Numbered from the stretch's first letter, positions 52,319 through 62,022 are shown. The stretch is DNA of 64,000 nt from Barnesiella sp. (GCA_014801075.1 JAAVEW010000011.1:1-64000); one strand, 5' to 3'. Numbers and translations: made by a program. Notes: generated from the letters alone by a model not told the origin.

Positions 52319-54322
52319 TTACTTTGTCAGGGGGGAGTAGTCGCGGGAGTAGCGGAGCATTTGGGGGATGTATTCCTCGGTGTAGTCGATGGTTACGTCG
52401 GTTACGTTGCCGTCAGCGTCAAACACGGGGGTGTAGACGGGGTTGACGAAGCCTTTGTAGGGAGCGATGTTGAGATGGGCGTAGCGGTCGAGGACTTCCT
52501 GATGGAGTTTGGGGTCAACCTTTACTGCGTATTTCTCAACGAGGTCGCGGCCTGCTTCGTAGTCGCCCTCGCTCTTGATGCGCTGTATCTCGCCGAGGAG
52601 CTGACCGAAGAGCTCGCGCAGACGGGGATAATCGTTGATTTTGATAAATGTCTTGCCGTCGATGTTGACAAGCTCGATTACGTTCTCGTCGCGACCATGC
52701 TCGTAGGCCCACTCAGCGATGAGTTTGCGGTTGCGCATGTGCGCTTCCTCCACGTCCTTGCCCGGCTCGATGCGCATGAGCTGAGTCATCATACCGTTGA
52801 GTATATACTTGTAATACTCTGCTTTGTAGGCATCGGGGTTATCGAGAAGTCCGAGCTCGAGAAGTTTCGGGTCGGCGAGGTAGTAGAGCGCGAAGAGGTC
52901 GGCACGGGTTTCCTCAAGGGTAGAACCGTGGGCCTTGAGCGCATCGGGGTCAACGCCGGGGAGCAGACGGCCCGAACCGTGGCCGAGACACTCGTGGAGG
53001 TCGGTGTGGAGATTGTCGGTGATGAAGAGATAGTCGTCGAGCAGCTTGCGGGTGGGCTCGTCGATAACGAACTCTTCGTTGAAACCGCTGCCGTGCGAGG
53101 CCTCGTCGTAAGCCTGGGTAATATTCTCGAGAGTCACTGATTTCGAACCGTGAGCGGCGCGTATCCAGTTGGCATTGGGGAGGTTGATACCGATAGGTGT
53201 AGCAGGATAAGAGTCACCGGCAAGGATAGCGGCAGTGATAACCTTTGCTGTAACGCCTTTCACCTCGTCCTTGCGGAAACGGGGATCGACGGGCGAATGT
53301 TCCTCAAACCATTTGGCATTGGAACTCAGCGCCTCGGTGCGATGCGAAGCCTCGTTGTTCTTGAAGTTGACGATTGATTCCCATGAGCCGGTCATGCCGA
53401 GGGGGTCACCGTAGCTTTCGATGAAGCCGTTGATGAAGTCGACCTGCGAGTCGGTATCTTCAACCCAGAGAATAGAATAGTCATCGAAAGTGGCGAGGTC
53501 GCCGGTGGTGTAGAAGTCGATAAGACGGTCGATAACAGCGCCCTGCTTGTCGTTTTCGGCATACTGACGGGCCTTTTTCAGGTTGTCGACTATGCGCACT
53601 ATTGCGTCGGAATAAATGCCGCCTACGCGATAGGGCTGCTCGGTCACCTTGCCGTCAACCATAGCCACACGGGTGTTGAGACCGTAGGAAATGGGATTGA
53701 CTATCGTAGTGTCCTTCAACGCGTTATAGTAGTCCTCGACCTGTTTCTGAGTCACACCCTCATAGAGGTTGTTGGCCGAAGTGACGATAAGGTCCTCACC
53801 CTCAGCCTGATTGACACGTTTTGCCATCACACTGGGGTCGAATATAACCTTACAGAGCATATCGAGCTCGGCCGGCTGCTTGTCGGCGGGAAGTTTGGAA
53901 ACCTCGTAGCGGAGGAACGACTCATCAAATTCGGGCACGAACTTGTCCATCGAGTAGTGGTGATGGATACCGTTGCCAAACCATATCTGCTTCAGATACT
54001 TTTCCAGCGCCTTGTACTGACGCGACTCCTTGTTGCCGGAGTAATTGGTATATACATTCTCAATGAGCTGACGCACAGGGAGATTGTAGCGTCCGTTCTG
54101 GTCCCAGAGAATATCACGGCCGGCGAGAGCTGCCTCGGTCAGATAATAGACGAGAGCTTTCTGTCGGGGTGTAAGTTTTTCAAAGTCAGGCACTTTGTAG
54201 CGAAGCACCTCGATGTCGGCAAAATTGTCGACCACGTAATTGAAATCGCTGTTGTCTTTAGCCATTGCTGAAAGGGTTGCGGCGGCGATGATGGCACCGG
54301 CCGCCATATATTTGATTTTCAT
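52319..54322 (-). CDS. Dipeptidyl-peptidase III family metallopeptidase (M49)
   Basis: 667 aa. A signal peptide (ATLSAMA) predicts a periplasmic enzyme. Zinc motif HECLGHGSGRLLPG (H-E-x-x-G-H, about 441-454; M49 usually has one extra residue, HELLGH being the Bacteroides form) and EETRADLFALYYL (~470). It removes dipeptides from peptide N-termini. The last 60 codons are duplicated at 50438-50622. It lies 20 bases after rlmI on the same strand, so the two are probably cotranscribed. Confidence 0.88.
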   Translation of the reverse strand: MKIKYMAAGAIIAAATLSAMAKDNSDFNYVVDNFADIEVLRYKVPDFEKLTPRQKALVYYLTEAALAGRDILWDQNGRYNLPVRQLIENVYTNYSGNKESRQYKALEKYLKQIWFGNGIHHHYSMDKFVPEFDESFLRYEVSKLPADKQPAELDMLCKVIFDPSVMAKRVNQAEGEDLIVTSANNLYEGVTQKQVEDYYNALKDTTIVNPISYGLNTRVAMVDGKVTEQPYRVGGIYSDAIVRIVDNLKKARQYAENDKQGAVIDRLIDFYTTGDLATFDDYSILWVEDTDSQVDFINGFIESYGDPLGMTGSWESIVNFKNNEASHRTEALSSNAKWFEEHSPVDPRFRKDEVKGVTAKVITAAILAGDSYPATPIGINLPNANWIRAAHGSKSVTLENITQAYDEASHGSGFNEEFVIDEPTRKLLDDYLFITDNLHTDLHECLGHGSGRLLPGVDPDALKAHGSTLEETRADLFALYYLADPKLLELGLLDNPDAYKAEYYKYILNGMMTQLMRIEPGKDVEEAHMRNRKLIAEWAYEHGRDENVIELVNIDGKTFIKINDYPRLRELFGQLLGEIQRIKSEGDYEAGRDLVEKYAVKVDPKLHQEVLDRYAHLNIAPYKGFVNPVYTPVFDADGNVTDVTIDYTEEYIPQMLRYSRDYSPLTK

Positions 54323-54342
54323 ATCTATATAATATAATGGTA

Positions 54343-55530
54343 TTACTCTACATAGAGGACGAGACCCTTCAGATATTCGCCTTCAGGGTGATAGATGTTG
54401 ACGGGATGGTCGGCGGGCTGGGTCAATTGCTTGATGATGCGCACGCGACGTCCCGTCTGCGCTGCAGCCGAGAAAACGGCGAGGCGGAACTGCTCGCGGC
54501 TCACGGCCTGCGAACAGGAGAACGTGAACAGTATGCCGCCGGGGGCTATCTTTTCAAACGCTTTGGCATTGAGTCGCTGATAGCCGCGCAGGGCGTTGCG
54601 CAGCGCCGAGCGGTGTTTTGCGAATGCCGGGGGGTCGAGGATTATGAGGTCATGTTCGCCCGAAGCCATGTTGTCAAGATACTTGAATGCGTCCTCGGCA
54701 AGCGCCTCATGACGGTTGTCATCGGGGAAATTAAGGCTTATGTTGGCCGAAGTCAGGGCAATAGCCTTGGCCGACGAGTCGACCGAGACTACGCGGCGTG
54801 CGCCTCCGCGCATGGCATAGACCGAGAAACCGCCCGTGTAGCAGAACATGTTGAGCACCGAACGCCCTTCCGAGAAACTTTCGAGAAGAGCGCGATTGTC
54901 ACGCTGGTCAACGAAGAAACCTGTCTTTTGACCTTTCAGCCAGTCAATGTGGAAGTTAAGGCCGTTTTCGGTGGCGATGTTGGTATCGAAACCGCCTACG
55001 AGATACTCGTTGACGGGGTCGAGACGTGCTTTGTAGGGGAGCGTTGTTTCCGACTTGTAGTAGACGTTGGCCACTTCAAGGTCGTCAAGCTCGGTGAGCG
55101 CCATCGCTATGATGTCGCGACAATAGTGCATACCGGGGCTATGAGCCTGCACTACAGCAGTTTTACCATAGATATCAACCACGAGGCCGGGGAGGAAATC
55201 ACCCTCGCCGTGAACCAGACGGTAGGCATCATTGTCGGGGCGGTCGAGTTTCAGCGCGCGGCGGAGAGCCAGCGCCTCGGTGAGACGTCGTGCAAAAAAC
55301 GCCTTATCAATCTGAGTATCAGCAAAGTCAAGTATTCTGACCGCGATACTGCCTATCTGATAGTGTCCTACGCCGATAAATCGACCGTCGGAGGCCACGA
55401 CAGCAACCACGTCGCCTTCCTCAACCGAGGGGGGGACGGCAGTCAGCGCGCCTGAAAATACCCAGGGGTGGAAACGGTCGAGCGACTCCTCTTTGCCGCG
55501 TCGCAGAGTGAACACTGCTCTTTCTTTCAT
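54343..55530 (-). CDS. rlmI: 23S rRNA (cytosine) methyltransferase, RlmI type
   Basis: 395 aa from ATG 55530 (a TTG at 55539 is also in frame). N-terminal PUA-like domain (HPWVFSGALT, GDVVAVV, GRFIGVGHY), then a Rossmann methyltransferase: NMFCYTGGFSVYAMRGGA, DSSAKAI, ILDPPAFAKHRSAL (catalytic-region DPPxF) and FSCSQAVS. Methylates a cytosine of 23S rRNA. Directly upstream of the DPP III gene. Confidence 0.87.
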   Translation of the reverse strand: MKERAVFTLRRGKEESLDRFHPWVFSGALTAVPPSVEEGDVVAVVASDGRFIGVGHYQIGSIAVRILDFADTQIDKAFFARRLTEALALRRALKLDRPDNDAYRLVHGEGDFLPGLVVDIYGKTAVVQAHSPGMHYCRDIIAMALTELDDLEVANVYYKSETTLPYKARLDPVNEYLVGGFDTNIATENGLNFHIDWLKGQKTGFFVDQRDNRALLESFSEGRSVLNMFCYTGGFSVYAMRGGARRVVSVDSSAKAIALTSANISLNFPDDNRHEALAEDAFKYLDNMASGEHDLIILDPPAFAKHRSALRNALRGYQRLNAKAFEKIAPGGILFTFSCSQAVSREQFRLAVFSAAAQTGRRVRIIKQLTQPADHPVNIYHPEGEYLKGLVLYVE

Positions 55531-55604
55531 AATTGTCAATTCAGTTTATGGGGTTCAATCACTTATGTGAAAAGTGGTTCAGTTACTTAAATATAGAGAT
55601 TCAA

Positions 55605-56963
55605 TTACTTGAATATAAATCGGTAGATATCGTTGCCGTTGGCGTAGAGCAGCAGGGCGAGCAGGAAGAACATGCCGCACACCTGCGCGCGCTCAAGAAA
55701 CTTCTCGGAGGGTTTGCGGCGTGTGATAATCTCCCACAGCACGAAGAGCACGTGGCCGCCATCGAGCGCCGGAATGGGGAGTATGTTCATGAACGCCAGG
55801 ATGATAGAGAGGAATGCCGCCATCTCCCAGAATGTGCGCCAGTCCCACTTCGGGGGGAAGAGGCTGCCGATAGCGCCGAAACCGCCTATCTGCGATGCTC
55901 CGGACTTGGTGAACAGCAGTTTGAGCGACGACACGTATGTAACTAACTGATTGGCACCGTCGGAGATACCTTTGGGAACAGCCTGCAGCAGATTGTATTT
56001 GATGATTTCCACGTCATATATTTCGTGGAACTGCTTGAGACCGAAGCCGAGTTTGCCATCCTCGGGGACTGCTTTGAGGATTGTCTCCTGACCGTCACGT
56101 ATCACTTTGAGTTCCACCTCTTTATCGGAATTGGCCTGCAACTCGCGGGTCAGTTCGGTAAACGATGGAGTGGGCACACCGTCGATAGCCACGATATGGT
56201 CATTCTCCTGCAATCCGGCCTTCGAGGCGGGAGAGCCGCCGTTGACCTGCTTTACTAACACCGGCAAGCGGTACTCGAAAAATCCGTTTTCAAGCGAAGT
56301 TGCGAAGTTGGCGGGATTGTGGATGACAGTGTCACGGCCGTCGCGACGCACCGTAACGTCCTTAGCCATAGCCACCACAAGAATATTGTCACGGTCCTTG
56401 GCCTCAACCGGTTTGCCGTCGGCCAGAAGTATGATGTCACCATCCTTGTAACCGGCCTGATGCGCTTCCTCGCTGAAGTTCATACCGGCGAAGGCATTCT
56501 CGTAGGGGATGGAGCGGTCGCCCCAGTACCATGCGATACCAATGTAGATGATGCAGGCGAGAATGAAGTTGAACAGCACACCGCCCACCATCACGAGCAG
56601 ACGCTGATAGGCAGGACGCGAGCGGAACTCGTCGGGCTTGGCCGGCTGGTTCATCTGCTCCTTGTCCATCGACTCGTCAATCATGCCGGCTATCTTGCAG
56701 TAGCCGCCTAAGGGCACCCAGCCGATACCATACTCGGTGTCGCGCCACGAAGCTTTTTCGCGGCCATCCTTGGTAACCTTACGTTTTGCGGGGGCCTTCG
56801 GTTTCCACTTCACGAGCGAGAACCAGGGATTGAAGAAGAGATAGAATTTCTCAACACGTATGCCGAACACGCGGGCAAAGAAATAGTGTCCGAACTCATG
56901 CACGATGACCAGCAACGCGAGTGCCAGAATCAACTGTGCGGCTTTAATCAAAAATGTTTCCAA
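55605..56963 (-). CDS. rseP: Site-2 zinc protease RseP
   Basis: 452 aa starting at TTG 56963; in-frame stops just upstream rule out an earlier start, and METFLIKAAQLILALALLVI fits the family. HEFGHYFFAR (22-31) is the zinc site and NILPIPALDGGH (~395-406) the second ligand motif; two PDZ domains lie between (about 215-330). It cleaves membrane anti-sigma factors and signal-peptide remnants. Follows dxr by 56 bases, the usual Bacteroidetes order. Confidence 0.93.
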   Translation of the reverse strand: METFLIKAAQLILALALLVIVHEFGHYFFARVFGIRVEKFYLFFNPWFSLVKWKPKAPAKRKVTKDGREKASWRDTEYGIGWVPLGGYCKIAGMIDESMDKEQMNQPAKPDEFRSRPAYQRLLVMVGGVLFNFILACIIYIGIAWYWGDRSIPYENAFAGMNFSEEAHQAGYKDGDIILLADGKPVEAKDRDNILVVAMAKDVTVRRDGRDTVIHNPANFATSLENGFFEYRLPVLVKQVNGGSPASKAGLQENDHIVAIDGVPTPSFTELTRELQANSDKEVELKVIRDGQETILKAVPEDGKLGFGLKQFHEIYDVEIIKYNLLQAVPKGISDGANQLVTYVSSLKLLFTKSGASQIGGFGAIGSLFPPKWDWRTFWEMAAFLSIILAFMNILPIPALDGGHVLFVLWEIITRRKPSEKFLERAQVCGMFFLLALLLYANGNDIYRFIFK

Positions 56964-57019
56964 TTGGGTTTATCTTTATGTGTTGTTGATTGATTGTTTA
57001 TCAGTAATATGCGACCGAT

Positions 57020-58189
57020 TCACCTGCGTCGGCGGGCCACAGAGGCCTCGGCGCGGGCGCGGGCCTCGTCGTTGGATGCCACATAGTCCTCATAGCGCGG
57101 ACGGGCAGTGAACGGCACGGCGGCAAGCGTCTCCTCTATGAGGTCGTAGATGTCATTGAAGCGGATGTGACCCTGCAGGAATGCGCTGACTGCTATCTCG
57201 TTGGCGGCATTGATTACGCACGCTGTGTTGCCGCCTTGCTGCAACGCGTAGTGGCCGAGCTTGATAGCGGGGAAGCGGTTGCTGTCGGGGGTCTCGAAGG
57301 TGAGCTGCGCGCAGCGTTCGAGCGTGAGGGGGGCGTCGGCTGTCACCAGACGCGAAGCGTCGCCGAGGGCATAGCGGATAGGCAGACGCATGTCGGGCAC
57401 GCCCAACTGCGCTTTCACCGAACCGTCAACAAACTCCACCATCGAATGCACTATCGACTGAGGGTGAACAATCGGGGTAATCTTTTCACCGGGAATGTCA
57501 AAGAGCCATCGGGCCTCGATTATCTCGAAAGCCTTGTTCATCATTGTGGCCGAGTCGATTGTGATTTTCGCGCCCATGCTCCAGTTGGGATGCTTGAGGG
57601 CGTCGGCCGCAGTGGCTTCGGCGATGCGTTCGGCAGTGAAAGTGCGGAACGGGCCTCCGGAGGCGGTGATGATAAGACGGCGCACATCGTCGCGGTCCTC
57701 CCCCGCGAGACACTGGTGAATGGCCGAGTGCTCCGAATCGACGGGAAGCATGCGCGATTGTGACTTCTGCAAGGCGGCGGTCACTATATCGCCGGCCACA
57801 ACGAGCGTTTCCTTGTTGGCGAGCGCTATATCCTTGCCGGCGGCGATGGCACGCAGCGTGGGAGCGAGGCCGCTGTAGCCCACGGTTGCGGTCACCACGC
57901 AGTCAAACGTGTCGCGCTCCATGGCGTCGGCTATCGCTTCGCTTCCGCAGGCGGTGGCAATGCCGAGCGGTTCGAGGGCGTCCTTGAGTTTCCAGTATTT
58001 CGAAGTGTCTGCGATAATCGCCATCGACGGGCGCCATTTCGCGGCCTGCTGTATCAGCGTGTCCACTTTGCTGCCAGCTATGAGCATATCCACCTTGAAT
58101 CGTTCGGGATAATGCGATATGACATCAAGTGTCTGAGTGCCTATCGAACCGGTAGAACCGAGTATCGCAATACGTTTTTGCTGTTTCAT
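57020..58189 (-). CDS. dxr: 1-deoxy-D-xylulose 5-phosphate reductoisomerase
   Basis: 389 aa from ATG 58189 (an upstream in-frame TTG at 58222 gives a longer frame that does not fit). NADPH loop ILGSTGSIGTQTLDVI (7-22), LANKETLVVAG, VDSEHSAIHQCL and SGGPFR, ATAADALKHPNWSMGAKI are diagnostic. Makes MEP in isoprenoid synthesis and is the target of fosmidomycin. Operon with rseP. Confidence 0.95.
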   Translation of the reverse strand: MKQQKRIAILGSTGSIGTQTLDVISHYPERFKVDMLIAGSKVDTLIQQAAKWRPSMAIIADTSKYWKLKDALEPLGIATACGSEAIADAMERDTFDCVVTATVGYSGLAPTLRAIAAGKDIALANKETLVVAGDIVTAALQKSQSRMLPVDSEHSAIHQCLAGEDRDDVRRLIITASGGPFRTFTAERIAEATAADALKHPNWSMGAKITIDSATMMNKAFEIIEARWLFDIPGEKITPIVHPQSIVHSMVEFVDGSVKAQLGVPDMRLPIRYALGDASRLVTADAPLTLERCAQLTFETPDSNRFPAIKLGHYALQQGGNTACVINAANEIAVSAFLQGHIRFNDIYDLIEETLAAVPFTARPRYEDYVASNDEARARAEASVARRRR

Positions 58190-58322
58190 TTGAGAAGAAA
58201 AAATGTTTACACTATTTTTCAATCTACAAATTTAACATTTTTACTCCAATTGCACCAATTAAATAATGTAAAAACAAATCAACGGCGTTAGAAGAGTATT
58301 GGAATTTAACCAAAACACTATC

Positions 58323-59180
58323 TTAGAAGGGGATGTATTCGAGGGGTTTGAGGGCTTGGCCGTCGCGGCGGAGCTCGAAACGGAGGGGAGTTTTGTCGTC
58401 GTTCACGTAGCGGCCTATGCGTGAGTCGGCATCAATGTTGACACCGGGACGGGTGAAGATGCGCGACAGTCCGCTGTAACGCGACAGATAGCCGTCGGGA
58501 TGCTGGATTATAACCACATAGCCGCCGTCGTCGCTGCGGTACTGGTCGACGACTGTGCCGCGATTTATGGCGTGGACGCCCGCGTCCTTATGCGTCACCT
58601 CAATAGTGGCAACCGTAGGGTCGTTGCCCACCGTCACCATCGCGTCCCTTACCGGCGAAACGAATAGCGGAGCTTCGGCAAGCAGTTCCTGGCGGTCATC
58701 GAGGTCGAAATTCTCGCGCTCGCTGTACATTCTCACAAACTCGCTCTCGGCCGCATTGCGACCGATAAGCGCCACGGTATCAGCCTTTACGGCCGACGCC
58801 GAGTCAGCCGGCACATCTACCACTACCATCATGCTGTCGGGCGACACGCTGCCTGTCATGATACCCGCCACGTTGTCGAGATACTTGCCGTAGATGTCGA
58901 GGCGCGCGGCCAGCGAGTCGGCGCGCTCATCGACCTGCATCAGGTGGTAGCGCTGGCTGCCCGAAAGGTAGCCGGGGAGAAACGTGCGCAGCGGCGTCAG
59001 CGATATCAGCATCACGCCGCCGCTGAATATAGCCAGCACGGCCACCGTGATAAGCAGTATCAGACTCTTACGGCCCATTTTCACTGTCCACAGGCGGTTG
59101 AGACTATTCTCGTTGTAAAGCGAAAGACGATACCTTTTCGGTGTCTTGAATCTAATATTATGACGTTTTTGTTTCTCCAT
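58323..59180 (-). CDS. LytM (M23)-like protein with lost zinc ligands
   Basis: 285 aa. One TM helix (about 40-62), a periplasmic stretch, then a LytM-type domain (185-285). Where active enzymes have HxGxD this has HKDAGVHA, and where they have HxH it has PLRFELRR, so the zinc site is lost. Non-catalytic LytM proteins act as activators of amidases (EnvC/NlpD style); that role is inference. Its -7 box TAACTTTG (59185-59192) ends 4 bases before the ATG. Divergent from the LysM gene. Confidence 0.78.
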   Translation of the reverse strand: MEKQKRHNIRFKTPKRYRLSLYNENSLNRLWTVKMGRKSLILLITVAVLAIFSGGVMLISLTPLRTFLPGYLSGSQRYHLMQVDERADSLAARLDIYGKYLDNVAGIMTGSVSPDSMMVVVDVPADSASAVKADTVALIGRNAAESEFVRMYSERENFDLDDRQELLAEAPLFVSPVRDAMVTVGNDPTVATIEVTHKDAGVHAINRGTVVDQYRSDDGGYVVIIQHPDGYLSRYSGLSRIFTRPGVNIDADSRIGRYVNDDKTPLRFELRRDGQALKPLEYIPF

Positions 59181-59184
59181 GACA

Positions 59185-59213
59185 CAAAGTTAATAAAAAA
59201 TATATTAACTTTG
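59185..59213. promoter_or_regulatory. Symmetric divergent -7 boxes
   Basis: CAAAGTTA (59185-59192, minus-strand TAACTTTG) and TAACTTTG (59206-59213, plus strand) form a near-perfect inverted repeat around an A/T core. Only the minus one is close to a start codon. Confidence 0.45.
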
Positions 59214-59247
59214 TCGGAGTTTGTTCATAACCGAATAATAAAATAAT

Positions 59248-59263
59248 TTTAAACAGTTACTTA
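59248..59263 (+). repeat. Dispersed motif TTTAAACAGTTACTTA (copy 3)
   Basis: Identical to copies at 20283 and 20640, and like the first preceded by AAATAAT; 63 bases before the LysM gene start. Confidence 0.7.
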
Positions 59264-59301
59264 AGTAGCAGTTTATAAATATTGAACAGACAAAACGAAG
59301 T

Positions 59302-59309
59302 TATTTTTG
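59302..59309 (+). promoter_or_regulatory. -7 promoter box of the LysM gene
   Basis: TATTTTTG 16 bases upstream of ATG 59326; no clear -33. Confidence 0.45.
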
Positions 59310-59325
59310 AGATATATTCCAATAT

Positions 59326-61266
59326 ATGACACTGATACATTCCATAAAAAGGGGTATGGCCGGAGCTGCCATCATGCTACTGACCTCAACGGCCGCCGCA
59401 GCGCTCGACCTCCCCGTCACCAATGTCAACGGTAAGGATTACTATTACTATGATGTTCAACCCAATGAGACACTCTTCTCGCTGTCACAGCGTCTGGGCA
59501 TATCGCGCGACGAGATTGTCAGCTACAATCCCGGAGTGGAGGGTGGTGTCAAGGCTTACACGCGCCTTTACTTCCCGGTAGAGTCAGGCCTCTCCACCAT
59601 TGCCGACGGCGACAACGCTTCGGCCACCCACACGGTGATGAAGGGCGAGACTCTCTATGGAATAGCCAAGAAATACGGTATCAGCATCGACCGCCTCATA
59701 GCCCTCAACCCGTCGGCACGCGACGGCATCAAGCCGGGCGAAGTGCTCACCGTCATGCAGCAGGAGATTGCTGAAACTCCCGCCGCTCCCGCCGCGACCA
59801 ATGCCGGAGGCACCCACACCATCGCTTCGGGTGAAACGCTCTACCGCATCGCGGTAAAGAACGGTATCACCGTTGACCAGCTGCTTGCCGCCAACCCCGG
59901 TCTCGATGCCTACAATTATACCGAGGGAACGGTAATAGCCATCCCCTCCCCCGACAGTATCGTACCGGCAAGCAACGCCTCGTCACTGCGCGCCGAAGCC
60001 ACCGAGGTGTCGGTCGACAATCTCGCTTCGGCTACAAGAAGTGTCACTCCAGCCACGCCCGCAACTCCCGCCGCGCCGGTTGCCAATACCGCCGAGCGGA
60101 CAGCGGCAGCCGATGTCGCCGACAATACCCCGGTCGTCAGCGAGGCTACCGTCGACGAGAGCGAGCGCGTCACACTTGCTCCCGAAGCCGTGCAGAAAGA
60201 GAGTTTCAACATCGCCGTCATGCTCCCCTTCAATCTCAGCGAGGAGACACCCGGCAAGGATGCCGAGAACTTCACGGAATTTTACCGCGGCTTCCTGCTC
60301 GCCGCACAGAATCTCGACAAGAACGGTACGCCGGTCCACATCACCGCCTTCGACACAGCAGGTGGCATGGACACCGTGAAAAATCTTATGGGCCGCGAAG
60401 AGATGGCGCAGATGGATGTATTCGTCACTCCCCCCGCAGCTGCCGAAATGGACTATATAGTATCGCAGATTGACGAGGACCGCCAGTTTGTGTTCAACAA
60501 CTTCGCCGTGCGCAGCGAGTCATACAAGGACAACCCCAACGTGCTGCAGGCCAACATACCTCACACTATGATGTACAGCAAAGCTATCGACGCATTCCTC
60601 AGCGAGATGGCCGGCCGAACCCCCATATTCATACAGCGCATCGGCGCCACAGCCGACAAGGAGGAATTCACCTCCATGCTCAAAACGCAGCTTGCCGACC
60701 GCGGTATCGACTACAAGGAGATTACCTACAGCAACTCGCTCGACGCCGAAGACTTCGAGGATTTTGACATCACGCAGTCATACGTCATAGTGCCCCTCTC
60801 GGCATCGGCCAACGAGTTCAACAAGATAGTACCGCAAGCCAAGAAATTCAAGGAGTCGCTTGCGTCGCCCGACGGACTCGCCATGTTCGGTTACCCCGAG
60901 TGGCTGACATTCCGCGGCGAGCGTCAGGAGAGCCTCGGCGCACTCAACGCCACCATCTACTCCCGATTCTTCTACGACGACACCTACTATCCCGCGCGCC
61001 GCGTAGTCGAGGAGTACCGCACCACCTATGGCCGCGAGATGAGCCCCGCCGTTCCTTCCCAGGCTCTTATGGGATATGATGTGGCTACCTACATCATCAA
61101 CTCGCTGCGCAAGAACAACGGCGACTACCACATAGAGAAACTTCCCTACGACGGATTGCAGAGTGACTTCATATTCTCCGACAGCGACTGTGAAGGACTC
61201 GTCAACACAGCCGTTGAAGTGATAAAATTCCGTGACGGAGGATTTACCGAGCACCGCCGTATATAA
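59326..61266 (+). CDS. LysM-repeat protein fused to a type 1 periplasmic-binding fold
   Basis: 646 aa. Signal peptide (LLTSTAAAA). Three LysM domains (about 38-82, 104-147, 163-206: NETLFSLSQRL, GETLYGIAKKY, GETLYRIAVKN), an Ala/Pro/Thr-rich linker (210-290), then a receptor-like type 1 binding-protein fold (295-646: FNIAVMLPFNL, FYRGFLLAAQNL, PSQALMGYDVATYIIN). LysM would tether it to peptidoglycan; the ligand is unknown. Followed after 49 bases by a PorT-like barrel gene, probably one operon. Confidence 0.85.
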   Translation: MTLIHSIKRGMAGAAIMLLTSTAAAALDLPVTNVNGKDYYYYDVQPNETLFSLSQRLGISRDEIVSYNPGVEGGVKAYTRLYFPVESGLSTIADGDNASATHTVMKGETLYGIAKKYGISIDRLIALNPSARDGIKPGEVLTVMQQEIAETPAAPAATNAGGTHTIASGETLYRIAVKNGITVDQLLAANPGLDAYNYTEGTVIAIPSPDSIVPASNASSLRAEATEVSVDNLASATRSVTPATPATPAAPVANTAERTAAADVADNTPVVSEATVDESERVTLAPEAVQKESFNIAVMLPFNLSEETPGKDAENFTEFYRGFLLAAQNLDKNGTPVHITAFDTAGGMDTVKNLMGREEMAQMDVFVTPPAAAEMDYIVSQIDEDRQFVFNNFAVRSESYKDNPNVLQANIPHTMMYSKAIDAFLSEMAGRTPIFIQRIGATADKEEFTSMLKTQLADRGIDYKEITYSNSLDAEDFEDFDITQSYVIVPLSASANEFNKIVPQAKKFKESLASPDGLAMFGYPEWLTFRGERQESLGALNATIYSRFFYDDTYYPARRVVEEYRTTYGREMSPAVPSQALMGYDVATYIINSLRKNNGDYHIEKLPYDGLQSDFIFSDSDCEGLVNTAVEVIKFRDGGFTEHRRI

Positions 61267-61315
61267 GAGTATGTTCTATTTTTTAATTTAAAAGTAAAGT
61301 TACTTATTAATTAAG

Positions 61316-62008
61316 ATGATAAAAAGCATGCGCAGTCTGTTGCTGCTCGTGGCCCTGCTGACGGGATTTGCCGCAGCCAAGGCCCAGACCCACTATGTGC
61401 CCCACGTGTGGTTGGGCGGACACGCCGGCATGACAATGTCGGAGATGTCGTTCTCACCCTCCGTACGTCAGTCGATGGCATCGGGGTTCACCGCCGGACT
61501 TGCTTTCAAATATGCCGAGGAACGCCACGTAGGTATCCTCGCCGAACTCAACATAGCACAGCGTGGCTGGAAAGAGGACTTCGAGGACGCGCCCTTCAAC
61601 TACGAGCGCCGTCTCACATACATTGAACTGCCCGTCATGACCCACATATTCTTCGGATCACAGAAATTCAAGGGATTTGTAAACCTCGGTCCTGTCATAG
61701 GCTACATGATGGGCGACAAGATAACGGCCGACTTCGACTACGAGCACCCCGACATGGTGCCCGGCTTCCCGCTGACCAACCGCTCGACCGAGCAGATGTC
61801 AATGGAGATAAAGAATAAGTTTGACTACGGTATCACGGCCGGAGCGGGTTGCGAATTTATCATCAAGCACCGCCACGCCTTTTCGCTCGAAGCCCGTTAC
61901 TATTTCGGTCTTGGCAACATATACCCTTCAAGCAAAAAGGATACATTCAGCGCATCGCGCGGCACCTCAATACTCGTAACGCTCGGCTACATGTTCCGCA
62001 TCAAGTAA
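61316..62008 (+). CDS. PorT-like outer-membrane beta-barrel protein
   Basis: 230 aa. Signal peptide ends AKAQ. VWLGGHAGMTMSEMSF, LTYIELPVMTHIFFGSQKF, FVNLGPVIGYMMGDKI and SILVTLGYMFRIK are typical of the PorT/OMP_b-brl_2 family, one member of which is a T9SS component. Whether this is the T9SS PorT itself cannot be settled by eye; length and order fit. Likely cotranscribed with the LysM-PBP gene. Confidence 0.78.
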   Translation: MIKSMRSLLLLVALLTGFAAAKAQTHYVPHVWLGGHAGMTMSEMSFSPSVRQSMASGFTAGLAFKYAEERHVGILAELNIAQRGWKEDFEDAPFNYERRLTYIELPVMTHIFFGSQKFKGFVNLGPVIGYMMGDKITADFDYEHPDMVPGFPLTNRSTEQMSMEIKNKFDYGITAGAGCEFIIKHRHAFSLEARYYFGLGNIYPSSKKDTFSASRGTSILVTLGYMFRIK

Positions 62009-62022
62009 GGCCGCCGCATTAA

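Noticed and set aside
52292-53140. 282-codon open frame on + opposite the DPP III gene
   Set aside because: Antisense shadow; the zinc motifs and signal peptide belong to the minus strand.
54337-55455. 372-codon open frame on + opposite rlmI
   Set aside because: Complement of a clearly coding GC-rich gene; no family features and wrong codon character.
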